From Ligula intestinalis (Eukaryota; Platyhelminthes; Cestoda; Diphyllobothriidea; Diphyllobothriidae): a stretch of DNA of 64,000 bases. The stretch is from contig JAYGXS010000001.1 in assembly GCA_036362985.1 (NCBI GenBank), forward strand, positions 18,288,007 through 18,352,006. The letters are read 5' to 3'. This document shows, piece by piece, positions 11,966 to 23,664 of the stretch. Numbering within the stretch: position 1 is the first letter of the stretch; each line of letters begins with the position of its first letter. A program made the position numbers and the translations under genes. Under the pieces are notes generated by a model. That model saw nothing but the letters and a program-made list of their open reading frames with translations, had not been told where the DNA came from and did not search any database.

Positions 11966-13769
11966 GTAATTTTTAGAATGATAAACTTCAGGCCTATTAG
12001 ATTGAAGTATGCCCTTGAGGTTAAATACAAATCTCTGAAATCTTGTTTAAATCAAGATAGAATACTATTTATGGCAACTTTGCCCTTTCTAAATTCGAAT
12101 CCTTGTCCCACAATGTCATCTTTCGCACATCTGCGTTAACATTTACCATACTTTTATCGGATATTTACCCCAAATGAAAATCTCCATGGAAATTGCATTG
12201 TGATTTGCATCCAAAATGAAGAGCAAGATTATTTCTGTGGCACAAATAAATGTTTCACTGAACTACTGACTTAGAGCTCTCTTCCTCAGTATGGTTGACG
12301 CTGTTTCACAAACATATAATTCTAGTCTGCTGGCTAGTTTGAAGCTTTGCGATTAATAACAAAACTAAGGTGAAAGGTAAATTAATTCAGATTTTTGTTC
12401 ACCATCATGGAAGAAGATGCAGAAGCAAAATAAGTCGGTAAACCTTTTATTGTGCGAGCCATTTATCGAGTCAAATGAGCCAGCTGGTTCGAATTTTAAC
12501 ACCATCTGTGGTGTCGAGTAGAGTGTAGGGTTCGAAAGTTCTTTATTCCCGGATTGCGATTGCTCAGTTTTCTAGGTATATCGAACAAACCACCATTAAA
12601 CCAGAGGAGGAACATCGACATGTCACAAAACGTGTAATAGTAGGAAAGAACAGCAAGAAACGCGTCAAACAGGGACAAGTGGCCAAAGAGGATATCAGGG
12701 GGGTGGACACTGTTCAGAGTAGACAGGAATGAGGAGAAGGGAATAAAACCAACAACGTCATGTAGGCTCATCAGTAGGCGTCAACTCCACAGGTTCCGTC
12801 TTCTGTTTCAGTGGCTCACCCCCGTCCGTAACTGCAACAGGCGAAAAGAAATTCGAGGAGACCACACATTCTAGCTCACTTTCCAAAAACTGCAGCTAAA
12901 AATCACACTAGCTCCTTTTTTACGTCAGTTAAAGCAACACCATCGTCTCTCCTCTCCTACAACCTGAGTGCTGTTGTCACACGTTACATATCCCGTTTAC
13001 ATTTTTAATGGTGAATCACATGACGTTAAAAGAATTTGAATATCAACCAATAAACGCAAACATTTTCTAGCGTTTAGTGCGTGGGAATCAGCCAATGCCT
13101 TTCAATTACATGACTGAAAAAACTGAAGTTCCTTCGTCGGCTGTTTCCATTTGTATTGCTCTCCAAGTGTTCAATTGGAAGATGCCGATTCATAAGGGAG
13201 AGATAAAATAAACGGCCATTACGTAGGTCAATAAGCACAGCAAAACATATTCAATACAGTTTTAGATACATCTTTCCTACCTCGGCCTATCTGTTCGATT
13301 CTGCCATAGGTAACTTTATAAAGCATATTTTACTTTGGAACTATACTCATTGGATTCAATAGGCCGAGAGCATCCGAGCAGAAACAATTTTTTAGCCGAC
13401 ATCCGCACGCGAATTTCTTCTCATATGTGAATCATGGCGACGTCCATAATAAAAGCATATAGCAAGAACGGTCATGATGATGGTGGCAGGAAAACACTTA
13501 AAAATATACTACCATGTGAATGGTCAGTGTTCCAAGACGAAAATGGGACGTTAACCTGGTGGGAGTTCCTGAGAATCCAATATGAAACAAACAGATTTTT
13601 AAACAACGCAAAGGTGATGAGGTTTGTGGAATTTAATGAAGTCATATAATTTTGTGACGATGAATTGGTGGCTTTGTTATGGACAGTTCATTAACGCGCG
13701 TCTTTGGTGAAATCTTAATGTCAAATCTCGAAAGAAAATTATCCGAACATTAACAAAAAACCGCCTTTT
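11966..13769. other. unannotated stretch with one hydrophobic open frame
   Basis: The only notable frame is 12496-12771 on the minus strand (91 codons, rich in F, L and Y, for example SLFDAFLAVLSYYYTFCDMS). Without a recognisable family or clear splice signals I do not call it a gene. The rest holds nothing I can support. Confidence 0.3.
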
Positions 13770-14060
13770 ACAGACGATATGTAGACAAGATTTTCGCCAC
13801 AGTCAAAGACTCCAAAGAGGCTGAATTACTGTTTAAGGCTATAAACGAGGCACATGCAAAGATAAAATTTACGACCCAGCAGGAAAAGAATCATCAACTG
13901 GCTTTCTTAGATTTTCTTATACGCAAGCGGGCAGGCGTCCATCTATCGGAGAACCAACTTAAAATCACAATTTATGCACTTGCTTGGTTTCTTTCCAATT
14001 CAAGGCAGGGAAAATGAGATTCGCAGGCATTAAAGCGACCATACAATTTCGTGACCTCTT
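13770..14060 (+). pseudogene. PLE-C reverse-transcriptase fragment
   Basis: Reads RYVDKIFATVKDSKEAELLF, then IKFTTQQEKNHQLAFLDFLI, then a decayed MHLLGFFPIQ segment. This is the catalytic YxDD box and the following FLDV motif of a Penelope-type RT. The second catalytic aspartate is replaced by K (YVDK), so it is dead. No start or upstream fingers domain is visible. Confidence 0.7.
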
Positions 14061-14169
14061 ATCCAACCACATATAGTCACTGCCTATTAATAAGCTAAAA
14101 GTAACTGCCCAATTAGACATCAACCTAGAAGGCTAAAGCTTGATAGCTAAAAAGCTAAATAGCCTGAAT

Positions 14170-14275
14170 ATGCTTTGGTCTCAGAAAGCGTCTCCTTTTC
14201 TTCCTCTCCCGGGGATGATGTAAGGAATATTTTATCTGGACCTCGACTTTTCTCGCATATTTAGGCACGAGGTGG
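14170..14275 (+). repeat. PLE-B 3'-tail fragment
   Basis: Aligns with the sequence just after the hammerhead motif of the PLE-B copy (about 35765-35850). Shared parts include GCGTCTCCTTTTCTTC against GCGCCTTGCTTTCTTC, GGGATGATG and TTTATCTGGACCTCG against TTTATTTGGACCTCG. The hammerhead itself is not present here. Confidence 0.6.
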
Positions 14276-15149
14276 GAGTCTTAGATGGGGATGCACATGG
14301 TCAGATGGAAAAGTGGGGCGGCAGTTATCAAAGCAGGTTACAATGAAAGCCTGTCAAACGTGATTTTAAAATTGCAAGCTAAGACACGAAAACCATTCCA
14401 TGCTGAGCTGATCAAGCTGCTATCCAGATAAACTTTAGTCAAAGCGTTTCCAGTAAGCCCATCTGATTACATTGTTAACATGTCATATTTAACACTGACT
14501 AAAGTACCATCCACAGCCCTCTCTTCAAGGCTTAACGTCTGTGAACCCAGAAAACAATATATCCAACGGAGATTGAAACCCAATTTGAAGATCTATACTA
14601 CCTGTTGTCTGACTTGAAGCCAACGTCAGAAGCAAATGCGAAATGGCTAAAAGTGAAAGTTACTGATATCGCTTATCAGTACGGAATATTCCCGGTTACT
14701 TAGAGCTCGCTATGAATTAAGCGACATCTTTCGGCCCTAAATGACATTCGTTAGGCCACTGATCTCGAGGCTGGCCAATGGAAACGGTGTTCTGGTTCTA
14801 AACAAGGCTGATTATTTTATTAAGTGACTCCTACAGATCCTCTTCTGAAACCCATGGGAAAGAAGAAACAAAAGTATTGGAAGACAGTATTGGGAGAGGT
14901 TAAATTGCTAGCTGAAAAACGAATCATAGCCGTGAAAACAGTTGCCTGTCTGAGGCCTCTATGTTAACTTACTCCCAGTCTATACGTGATACCAAAATTG
15001 CACGTACCAGGAATACCAATACGACCAATTTTGTCAATGAGTGCTTCACTGTAGCATAGGTTTGCCCCCAGGCTAATCCGATAGACTGAACAAATCACAC
15101 ACAACCTTCACGAATGAAGGAAAACGTCTGCGTTCTAGAAATTTGCATG

Positions 15150-15716
15150 GGTAAAGAAGAGGGTAAGTCGAGCACCGGATCGATTTGTTTATTATTCTGG
15201 GCTTTCCAACTCCTAAAGGGATCCATTTTCAGAGGTAAGGAACAGCAAAAAGAGGGGCTAGTTATAGCGTGTGTACAAAACAATTTGTGTTTGAACGTGT
15301 GTAAAATCAATCACTGTCTGGCGTGAGCATCGATCAATTCTTTGCTCGTTTTGTTTCCCGCGTGGGTGAGTACCTTGACGGCCGCAAAGTTGAACGCGTG
15401 GCCTGCTTCGTAGGTTGCTTACCCCCTCACGACCTGATGACCATTGACAGTTGTTCTGTAAACACCCCCCCCAAACTCGCCCATCTCGCCTACTAGCGCA
15501 GACTGACATAGTCCACAGTGGTCAATCGGTGCCCACGCCAGGCAGTTATTGATTTTGTACACGTTCAAACTTAAACTGTTTTGTCCACTCGCTATAACTA
15601 GTCCCTCTTTTTTGCTGTTCCTTACCTCTGAATATGGACCACTTGAGGATTTTTAAAGCTCAAAATACTAAACAAATTAATCCGGTGCTCGACCATCCTT
15701 CTTCTTTACATATAAC
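15150..15716. repeat. inverted repeat with about 190-bp arms
   Basis: The left arm (15150-15338) and right arm (15519-15716) are diverged reverse complements. Anchors are AGTCGAGCACCGGAT and TCAGAGGTAAGGAACAGCAA with their complements in the right arm. The roughly 180-bp centre shows no recognised coding sequence. Part of the right arm recurs at 11570-11665 after a PLE RT fragment, so the unit is a dispersed repeat that has been inverted. Confidence 0.75.
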
Positions 15717-16039
15717 CTTGCTGCTCACATTTCCAAAGATGCCTTTAAAATCGCAAATGGGCTGAAAAATGAGAATTTACAGAATAAGCATTTGCCCTCA
15801 TTTGGTGTGTGATGCCTGTTCACCACCGTGCCGCGGAATGAAACCATTGGCATAATTTGTAAACGTACAGCTGAAGCCCGCTGCAACCAGGACAATCACC
15901 GAAACTACTGCAGAAATGCACAAATAATGAACACTTCCTTTTCAACGACAGTTGTCTCGACAGATCGACTACGTTACTAGGGGCAGTCTATTAATACCGG
16001 TCTTAACATGTTAGTTCTCGAAAGATATCTAGCCAAAAA

Positions 16040-17530
16040 CTTGCAAAAACTGCCTTCTAGAGGACTTACGTGGATAATATTTTCGCTATAGTCCGAAGTC
16101 ATCATGAGTGAAAACTACTACTTAAAGATTTGAAGAAGACAAATGTAAAGATCAAAGTAACAACCAAGCATGAGAATAAGGATGCACTGGTTTTCCTAGA
16201 TGTTCTTATACGCAGGCTGGCATAAGGTTCCATTCACAGGTCCATCTATTGGAAAACCACCCGAAAAGGACAGAACATGCACTTTCTTAGTTTCAGTCCA
16301 ATTCAGCGTAAATGAAAATTAGTTTTTGAGCCTGTTCATTAGAGCCTCTAGAATCCGTTCTGCAGATTAGATCGAAGTATTGCTTGGAAATGGGTATCCG
16401 GAGAATTTCATCGCCACCGGAGACCAGAATGTCCTCCCAAAAGATCCGTGCCAAAAACATGGTGAGTAACTTCTATTAGTTCAAGAATGATGTGTCCAAC
16501 GTGATCAAGGGATAGTTTCGCTGGCAAAATAGCTTATGTAAGTCCACCCCTAGTCGCAGCATTTTTTTTTCTGAAAACACGGTGGTTATAGAGTTTTCGG
16601 AACAGGAGAATAGGATAGGCAGGTGAAAAAACTTTCAGAAGTAAGTGTTAAGTGAAAAAAAATGCAGTTGAAGTTGCTTCCCGCGGCTGTTGGGAGTAGG
16701 TTATTCCACATGTAAACTAAAGATGTGCGCGGCGCTTTGCGCCGTGGACTATACTTATCTAACTCCAAAACGGTAAGTTGGATCTCAAGTAAAGTGGCGT
16801 AGATGACCTCCTGACCATCATTTCAATTTTTTCGGGACATTCAAGGAACCTGCAATTTGATAATCGGGTTTCTTCGGCAATAAATTAAACGATAATACAA
16901 ATTAGGAAAATCTACAGATATCAATCAAAAACACTTCTAAATACAGTAAAATAAAAATTCGTTTAGCATCAATCAAAGTATATGCCACTGCGTGTCCTAA
17001 TTCTTCACCCATAAAGCCCTATGACCACTGTTTTCCTAGACAAACATGCAGGAATTAGGGATTAATGATGGGGCCTACATAAGCTACTGTTGCCACTTCG
17101 CTGGACGATTGAACGAACGTACACCTCTTCTAAGTAGTTGTTCATAAGCTCAACAATGGCTGTCCCACTTAGATTAAGTAAAGACATTCTGCCTATTCCC
17201 GCTACATCAAATTGTATTTATGAGCCTGCATTTAATTGCGAATGCAAATACACTGGGCGCACCCGAAAGCACTTTGCAACGCGGTCAGCTGAACATATGC
17301 CGAAATGGTGGCTTAAGCCGGAAATAAGATACCCAAGCGCTCAATGACAAAGCACCTGGTGAACACTGGTTATATGGTCAACCCAAGGACTGCATTCATG
17401 GTCGCACTTCGGGCGTCGACCTGACGTGTCCTGTGATTTGCGGAGGCCGGCGCATTATGGAGAACGAAACCAGAACTCTGTAAGCAGCTGGATCACATGA
17501 TCAATCTTGCATTGCTGTGGTAACGATCGA
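16040..17530 (+). pseudogene. PLE-C copy: RT end, linker and GIY-YIG domain, split by a MITE
   Basis: 16060-16320 reads TYVDNIFAIVRSHHE, then ENKDALVFLDVLIRRLA, then a SIYWKT and SFSPIQ segment typical of Penelope RT; the catalytic box is YVDN, so the second aspartate is lost. 16350-16470 contains IEVLLGNGYPENFIA, the linker seen between RT and endonuclease in PLEs. 17140-17310 reads LPIPATSNCIY then CECKYTGRTRKHFATRSAEH, the GIY-YIG N-terminal half. 17340-17525 reads AMTKHLVNTGYMVNPRTAF, the C-terminal half in another frame. Removing 16525-17104 restores SFAGRLNERT across the junction, showing the MITE landed inside this copy. Several frameshifts and stops make it a pseudogene. Confidence 0.75.
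16525..17096. mobile_element. nested non-autonomous inverted-repeat element, hAT-like target duplication
   Basis: A 572-bp insertion flanked by direct repeats TTCGCTGG at 16517-16524 and 17097-17104. The first and last roughly 100 bp are imperfect inverted repeats (left AGCTTATGTAAGTCC, right complement AGCTTATGTAGGCCC), so it resembles a foldback or MITE. The left tip appears eroded relative to the right (CAAAATAGC against GTGGCAACAGTAGC). An 8-bp duplication is typical of hAT elements, but the ends are not a classic hAT terminus, so the superfamily is tentative. It has no coding capacity. Confidence 0.6.
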
Positions 17531-18974
17531 TATAGCCCCATTCCCCCTCTCATTCTTTCACGTACTTTCACGTCCAAACATGACCGACTGCTTCTATACA
17601 TTTTGCGTTTTTAGTCACGCTTGATAGGTTGTCACTGTAACCTGAACGGACTTGCTTTATGACTGCCTTTCCCTTCTCTTCCTATTTACAATGTAAGACC
17701 TAAGTTCATGCTTTACTTGCCTATGACGTTTCAGCCTTCTAGGTCGATACTTGATTGGACAGTTTATTTTATCTTATTAATTGGCAATGATCGTATGCAG
17801 CTGATAAAGAGGTCAAGAAATTTTATGAAGTCATTAAAGTCTGCAAATCTCTTTGCCGTTGCCCGTTCAAATTTCTTCCAGGAAAACAATGCTTTAAATG
17901 GATTCCGCAGGTCTTTGACAATTTGATCATGTTTTGCATTCTTGAGAACGAATTTACCCGAATAAAAAATATTTTGAAGTAGTGTTGCATAGGTTTCTTC
18001 TACATCTTCAGTTAGCCGACCCAGTTTTTCTGTGAAATTTACTTAAATAATAAAAGAGCAATTGAATGAGAAGGAATAATACTATCTTCAAATAGGTCCG
18101 AGACAATTAAATCCTCACTGACATTTTGGCAACAAAACAAAACTCCACTTACAACGAATAACATGTTAAACATGTGGCCGGGACATCTACCAATTAAAAT
18201 ATGTTTAAGTTCCCGGTGGCAGTTTAAGATAACAAGGGATAAATGTGGCTTTCTGCTGCAAGGCAAACTGACTGCATATTTGGTTTAACCGAGACGCGGC
18301 TTGAAGTAGCTGGCTATCACGCATGATTTAGCAGTATGATAAGTGTGGCGCACTTCCGCGTCAATGCTTAGTGGCCTGGAGGCAATTTACCGGAAATGCT
18401 TCATAAATCGACCACCAGAGTTTCAAAAGATATATTTTTAATAAGATCAGATGAAGGTTGGCCGAGCGCAGTTATTGAAGCGCAAATTTATTAAGGCGCT
18501 CAACACTTTTCCAATCGTTGCATTTTCCTGAGCTATGCAGTAAAGGCATTGCATGCTTTGTGTATTCTATCAAACTATACACATTCTGACTTTATTATTT
18601 ATATTTAAAAAGACAACAGTGACACATTGTAAGCCTAAAGGCAGCCAAACGTTTATTTGAAAAAGTGCATGGATTCACCGATTCACCATGCTAGCATTTG
18701 AGAGGTCAATTTTGGGAAACGCACACTTCTAATTATTGAGTAGCAGACCTTATCGGTAGTGTAAATGAAGGGTTGAGCATTAAAAGTTTAAACAGAAAAT
18801 AAACAGTAAAGATCGAGAGAAGTGTGAGGACGTTTATAGGTAAGAGATTATGATCTATTTCTATCCGGGGTTGACAAAAGGGGAGGGGAAAGGAGTGGTT
18901 TGAAAATTAGTCCTGTTTCTGCTTCATCGCTGTAACGCGACATTGTAAGAAGTGTGGACGGAAACGCCAAGTTT
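17531..18974. other. unannotated stretch
   Basis: AT-rich with no recognised gene. Its last part (about 18840-18974) is probably the 3' flank of the minus-strand PLE-C fragment that follows: it contains a C-rich tract on that strand like the one next to the 9-kb copy. Confidence 0.35.
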
Positions 18975-19180
18975 GTCTTCGGCTAAGGGCGGCTTAAGGT
19001 CTGTGAAAACGCTTTTCTTGAGAACAACGTTGAGTTGTCTAATTCTATGGCACTTTCCTCGGCCGTTGCTAGTATCCGCTGATGCAGGAACTTGGATTGT
19101 CTCCCCGCCTCTTTATAGATGACTCGGAATGCTGGGATGCTATCTACTCTGTGAAGGCGTAGATGCACAATAAAGTGGTC
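18975..19180 (-). pseudogene. PLE-C fragment: C-terminal half of GIY-YIG domain
   Basis: Minus-strand frame reads HRVDSIPAFRVIYKEAGR then LHQRILATAEESAIEL and FSRKAFSQTLSRP. It lines up with the fragments at 9.0 and 38.1 kb (HRV-x-x-x-x-AF-x-VIYK, then a TAE-containing segment, then a final LP-like end). The start of the domain is missing. Confidence 0.6.
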
Positions 19181-19382
19181 TGAAAGAGCATTATATCCTT
19201 GCCTTCATAGTGAAGAAGTGAAGTGTTTGAGAACAGTAAACTTATGGAATCTTATCTCTTATTCGCATTTATTTCTCTCATTGCACATTCAAGGGCATCC
19301 TGCGAACGAAATTATTCATGGTCTCTTAAACACTGCTATCGCGCGCATACACCAAGCCATTGAGATAGACTTAGTGTCAAGT

Positions 19383-19449
19383 CAAGTAAAGTTTATTAAA
19401 GGAAATATAGGCAAACGCCTTTGAAATCCCTCTTGGTACATAGTAGTTA
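19383..19449 (+). repeat. short dispersed repeat, copy 1
   Basis: About 65 bp (AAAGGAAATATAGGCAAACG through CCCTC and GTACATAG) shared with 33812-33877 in the same orientation. Function and origin are unknown. Confidence 0.55.
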
Positions 19450-19689
19450 AGAAATGTATCGGCACAGCTGAACATTTCAAACAAGTCGTTGACACAATTG
19501 TAGACGACTTTTCGCTTGTTTCAAGTAATACACTCACATGTGGTGATCTCAGTTAACACGAGCCAGCAGTGTTGATGAGCAAGAAGAGCAGACAGTGAAA
19601 AAACACCTAAGGCATGGCTCATAATTCAAAATGGAATTTCATTTGTGGTTTTGAGGACAAACACTGTCGCTCGTTGTGTAATGATCAAC

Positions 19690-19815
19690 GACGACTCAGA
19701 TGGTGTTTCTTGCCGTGGCAGTGGGCCTTTCAGTTCCATTATCTGACGAGTTGTATTTGTCTCCGGCCTGTGTGCGACTCCATCTCCAAGTGGTGTGAGA
19801 AGGCGGCCGAACCCA
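19690..19815 (-). pseudogene. PLE-A fragment, minus-strand member of a head-to-head pair
   Basis: Minus-strand reading gives GFGRLLTPLGDGVAHRPETN, then TTRQIMELKGPLPRQETP. This is the stretch just upstream of the GIY-YIG motif in PLE-A (compare GRLLAPLGVGVTHRPE at 43.5 kb). It abuts a plus-strand copy of the same region at about 19816, giving a head-to-head junction inside homologous sequence. Confidence 0.65.
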
Positions 19816-20575
19816 TGCCGGAAGCTGCCATTAGGCATCAGGTAATGAAATTGAAAGACCTACTGCCACGACAACAACCATCTGGAGTCGTCTATAGGAT
19901 CTGATGCAGTTGCGAGCAAAGCAAATATGTCGGAGCAACTGGCAGACTTCTTAAGGCGCGAATTGCCGAACACGTGGCAGCAGTGCAGCGAAATTATGCC
20001 AATTCTCAAGTTACGGCTCGTGCAATGTGACCCGGCCACACATTCATATTTGATGAGGCCAAAATTCTCGCAAGAGGTGACAATCGGGTGAACCGAAAAA
20101 TTACTTGAGTCATCGTTCACGGGCCCCCAATCCATAAACAAGTGCAACAATTTTCCCAACCTATATTCGGTGCTGAGACTCAATTTAGCCAAAAAAGTCG
20201 CCACTTGGGGAATGGACGGGTCAACGGAGTACCAGAGGGCTGAGCAAACATCAAGCCCGAGTCCACCACGAGTGATCAAAGCTCAGCGGGTCAGAGTCTG
20301 CGTGCCGTTCAACAAACTATCAACGCACAAGAAATCAACCGCCATCAATCATCGTTGTATGTTTGCAGTAATGATCGTATTCTATAAATAATGCAAACGG
20401 CTATTTATACGCTGCTCTTATCTGCTACGGCTCCCTGTTTATGTCTCTGACGATGAATCCGCGATGGATCTCAAAACTCTTGCTCCATTAGTCGCATCAT
20501 TTTTTTCTGGGTCTCGTAATGTCAAGCGAATAAAAGTATTGTCCCAGCAATCGAGTCGTCTTCTTCTTCTCGGTA
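19816..20575 (+). pseudogene. PLE-A copy: GIY-YIG domain to 3' end, decayed hammerhead
   Basis: Plus-strand reading starts PEAAIRHQVMKLKDLLPRQQ, continues PSGVVYRI then, after a stop, CSCEQSKYVGATGRLLKARI, the GIY-YIG motif, and HTFIFDEAKILARGDNRVNR. Stops interrupt it at several points. The 3' part (20440-20575) resembles the PLE-A end with GTCTCTGACGATGAATCC in place of the CTGATGA core, an extra segment of about 45 bp, then AATAAAAGTATTGTCCCAGC and a CTT-rich tail. The ribozyme core is lost. Confidence 0.75.
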
Positions 20576-21295
20576 GGCAATATTTCAGAAATGGTAAGTG
20601 GTATCTTCTTCCTTTATATATGCTAGTCCCTACATACCTGTAAAATTCCTTATTATTTGGTCGATCGTATTCTGAATAATTTTTATCAGAAATTTCGACA
20701 CGTCTGTCTATAAATGGAGGAATTGTCGTAGGACATAGCAGTGTTTTATTTTTCCCTGCAAATGGATATATAGCGTCTAGTAGTGATTGTTCCCTCAGGC
20801 CAAGTCCCTGATATCAACACATGATTAAAGGTGTCACAAAAGGGCATTATCTTACCCAACCGCCTAATTTGCTGACCCGAGTAACAGAGGTCACTGGCAA
20901 AACTACGGCTAGTGTTATCCGTACCTCCTTTGCATTGTTGGATTGTTTCATTCATACCTGAGAGCAAATAAGGGCGATTGTAGCTGCTTTGAGAGGTTTT
21001 CGGAGTGCTTTAGATCGTTGTGCAATTGGTGTGCGCTGCATTATCCGTGTCTTGGTCTGCCGTGTGGCCTTTATTGTATCAGCTTTGGGTCGGTATGTAT
21101 GAGTGGTGCAGGGGCGGCCGCAACTATCGGAGTGCGTGTGGTTTCTAGCAGAATTCGTTCGAACTGCTGCAGGTCAAAGCGTCTGAGGTTACTTAGGTTA
21201 GCTTGATTGCGGGAACCTATGTGAAGACATTTGATCTTTCGTTAAATGCGTCCGAGGCAAAAAGTGACCGGTAAAACATTGGCATCTCTTGAAGT

Positions 21296-21765
21296 GACCT
21301 TGTATTCTAACCCATGCATTGCTCACACGCCTGTGGGGCATGTCCCGCATGTCTGGCTCTCATGTTTACCAGCGTGTGCGCACCAGACGGTGTCAGAGCT
21401 CCATTCAAGGCTACGGACGTGTCTGTTCAACTGACAACCACTTCCCAAGGCCAGTTCACAAAGGACGTTAATGTGTGGTGACCGCTTACGTCCAAACACT
21501 TCCGGGACCGGTGACCTGTTGACCGGTTGCAGACACCCAGGCTGGGTGACTACACCTGCTGGAATGCAACGTAGGACTCGGCCAGCTCATGGGTAGACTT
21601 CACTCGTCTGGGAGTCAATTGCCTATTAATTACATTCTACACCTACACTTAATTAAATCATTCATAACAGTCTGGCTTTCCATGCTTTATCTAATCTACT
21701 AGTACATAATCGTTGGGATACGTTCTGTAGTCTATTATCTGACCGGACTACTTCGTATCCTACCT
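21296..21765 (+). repeat. dispersed repeat R-B, copy 1
   Basis: About 460 bp that aligns along its length with 27773-28228 in the same orientation. Anchors are TTCTAACCCATGC, CAGTTCACAAAGGAC, CTCGTCTGGGAGTCA and CTTCGTATCC. No coding potential is seen. It may be part of a larger transposon, but the ends are not defined. Confidence 0.75.
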
Positions 21766-22130
21766 TTTTGACCCCAATTTTCTCAATATCCTACACTCCC
21801 AGGAACTGGAGTGTGGTCAATACAATCGTACATGGAGCGTTATGACAGAGAGTTAGCACTTTACATCGCACCGCAGACGTAAATTAGTAAAAACATTTTG
21901 TTCATATTTTATCACGATCGCAATGGCGAGTAAATACGTAAAAGGCAAAATCCGTATCTTAGATTAAGCCTTTTTATGTTGGTATGAGCCCTTAGATAAG
22001 GTCTTATAAAAAGTAATATAGGGAGGGTATCGGTTGAGTGCAGCATTGAACGTGTTTCCTAAGGATCAGGATGACTTGTATGGCCGCCTGAAGAAGACAG
22101 TGGAATAAGGTCAAGTTAAGAGTTACGATT

Positions 22131-22200
22131 AAGAAAAAGAAGAAGAAGAAGAGATCACTGGAACAAGAGGTTTATTGTCCTGACTAACTTTGAGGTAACG
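22131..22200 (-). repeat. PLE-A-like 3'-end fragment
   Basis: A GAA-rich tract followed by GATCACTGGAACAAGAGG and TTTATTGTCCTGAC matches the minus-strand 3' end of the PLE at 38.87 kb (GATCACTGGAACAAGGAC). This is a severely truncated copy carrying only the element end. Confidence 0.6.
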
Positions 22201-22374
22201 GTCAACGTTGGAGAAACGGACAGGAGTCTGTATGTCAAAAGTTAAGATTTGTGATTCTGCTAACTGTGAAATTTAAGTTTAATATAGGACTAAGATCAAC
22301 ATTTCTAGAACTGTTTAGATATATGTACAAGTTGGCGTTGGGTTCAAGACAGAAAATACTTGCCCCTTGTGACA

Positions 22375-22800
22375 TTCATCACGTCAATGTCATCTTCGGA
22401 TCTTATTGGCTGTTAACTGCGTGTTAGGCCTTGACCCTTTTGTTTCCAGTCGAGTGCCAACTTGTGTTGAAGTTATTCCCCCGGCCGAGTTACACTTCAG
22501 TGGTAGTTGAAAACTGTCTCCACCCCCGTTCGGCTCTCTTGTCTTCTAAGCACCTTTCTCCTACAATGTTTTCGCCCTTTCCGCCGACTGCATTAAGAGA
22601 CAACTGCTTCAAGTGCTTCTTGTTACTACCCGCCTGCCCTCTGGTTCAATTACAGCTGTCACGACCGCTGACCTCAAGCGCTTGCAATTCACTCCTTCCT
22701 TCCGACGCAGCACTGCCTCTGTTTAGGTCCGCCCCATGGTGTCTGTTTCCCGCACCGTGTCCTTATTCGCTCCCCTTGTTCTTTAATTCCTGCCCAGTGT
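22375..22800 (+). repeat. dispersed repeat R-D, copy 1
   Basis: Homologous to 59395-59760 in the opposite orientation. Anchors are GTTAACTGCGTGTTA, GACAACTGCTTCAAGTGCT, CCGCCCCATGGTGTC and CCGCACCGTGTCCTTATTCG. The 128-codon open frame inside (22431-22817) differs in frame and stops from the other copy, so it is not evidence of a gene. Confidence 0.75.
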
Positions 22801-23229
22801 GCTCATTCCCTTCTTAATTAGCAGCGAAGTATAAAGTGCCGCTGCGAGGTTGCATTCCGTTGAGGCAGTGGGCATCGGAAAAGGAAGCCGGACAGGAATG
22901 TTGGCTGTATTAGGGTGGCCTAACAACAGCCTTCGCAAGCAGTAGTTTGCAAACCATAGCCACGTCCACAATTGGCTATCGATCGGCCTATGCGCGGCCT
23001 AACACTTCGAGCTAGACAATCAATCAATAATTTGAATTTCAAGCTGCATTCACTCACTGAGACAGTAGCCAATGGGACTGGCCACTACCTCAGGAGAGAA
23101 TATTATTGGCTCAAGAGACACCGTTGACATACGTTTGTTTCCCTTAATTTGTTGTACATAGAACACTCAAGAACTTCTGTTTCTGCACACTTCCTGTTGT
23201 GTTCTCTCTTTGGGGACTCACATGAGGCG

Positions 23230-23640
23230 TAACTAGACGGCGAATATTTTGGCCTGGACCTCCATTACAACAATTTGGCGACGCATTGCGTGGTAATATT
23301 TCGGCCTTGGCCTCCGTTATAACAGGCTGCCCCCCCCCCGCATATATCCAGTGCGAAACAGTTTTGTAGGCATCGGATGGTATTGGGCGTTCTGCCTGAC
23401 TGCATGCATGTGCATCTTTGCTAAAATATTACCCTTACTGCGTAGGTGACGCTCGACAATATTTGTGTGTTGAAGGCCTGCCTGCCATCGTCGCGTAATC
23501 TCTTATTTTGCCAGTTCAAGAAGCGCCTGCCCTTAGTCCGTCACCTCGAATTCTATCTTTGTTAGCTGAGACAGCTACCATTAAAAAGGCTCGCTCTTCA
23601 GGCGACAAAACTGACTTTGATGTTGAGACCCTAATTTGTC
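23230..23640 (+). repeat. possible LTR-retrotransposon remnant with a 33-bp local duplication
   Basis: Two similar stretches lie 52 bp apart (GGCCTGGACCTCCATTACAA at 23252 and GGCCTTGGCCTCCGTTATAA at 23304). The first is followed by ATTTGGCGAC, a sequence often found where an LTR meets its primer-binding region. Downstream, 23530-23665 is open for about 45 codons. The evidence is suggestive only. Confidence 0.25.
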
Positions 23641-23664
23641 CTGGCCGTTTAAGTCAATCCGTTT

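Noticed and set aside
22431..22817. 128-codon open frame
   Set aside because: It lies in dispersed repeat R-D, and the homologous copy at 59395-59760 does not preserve the frame.
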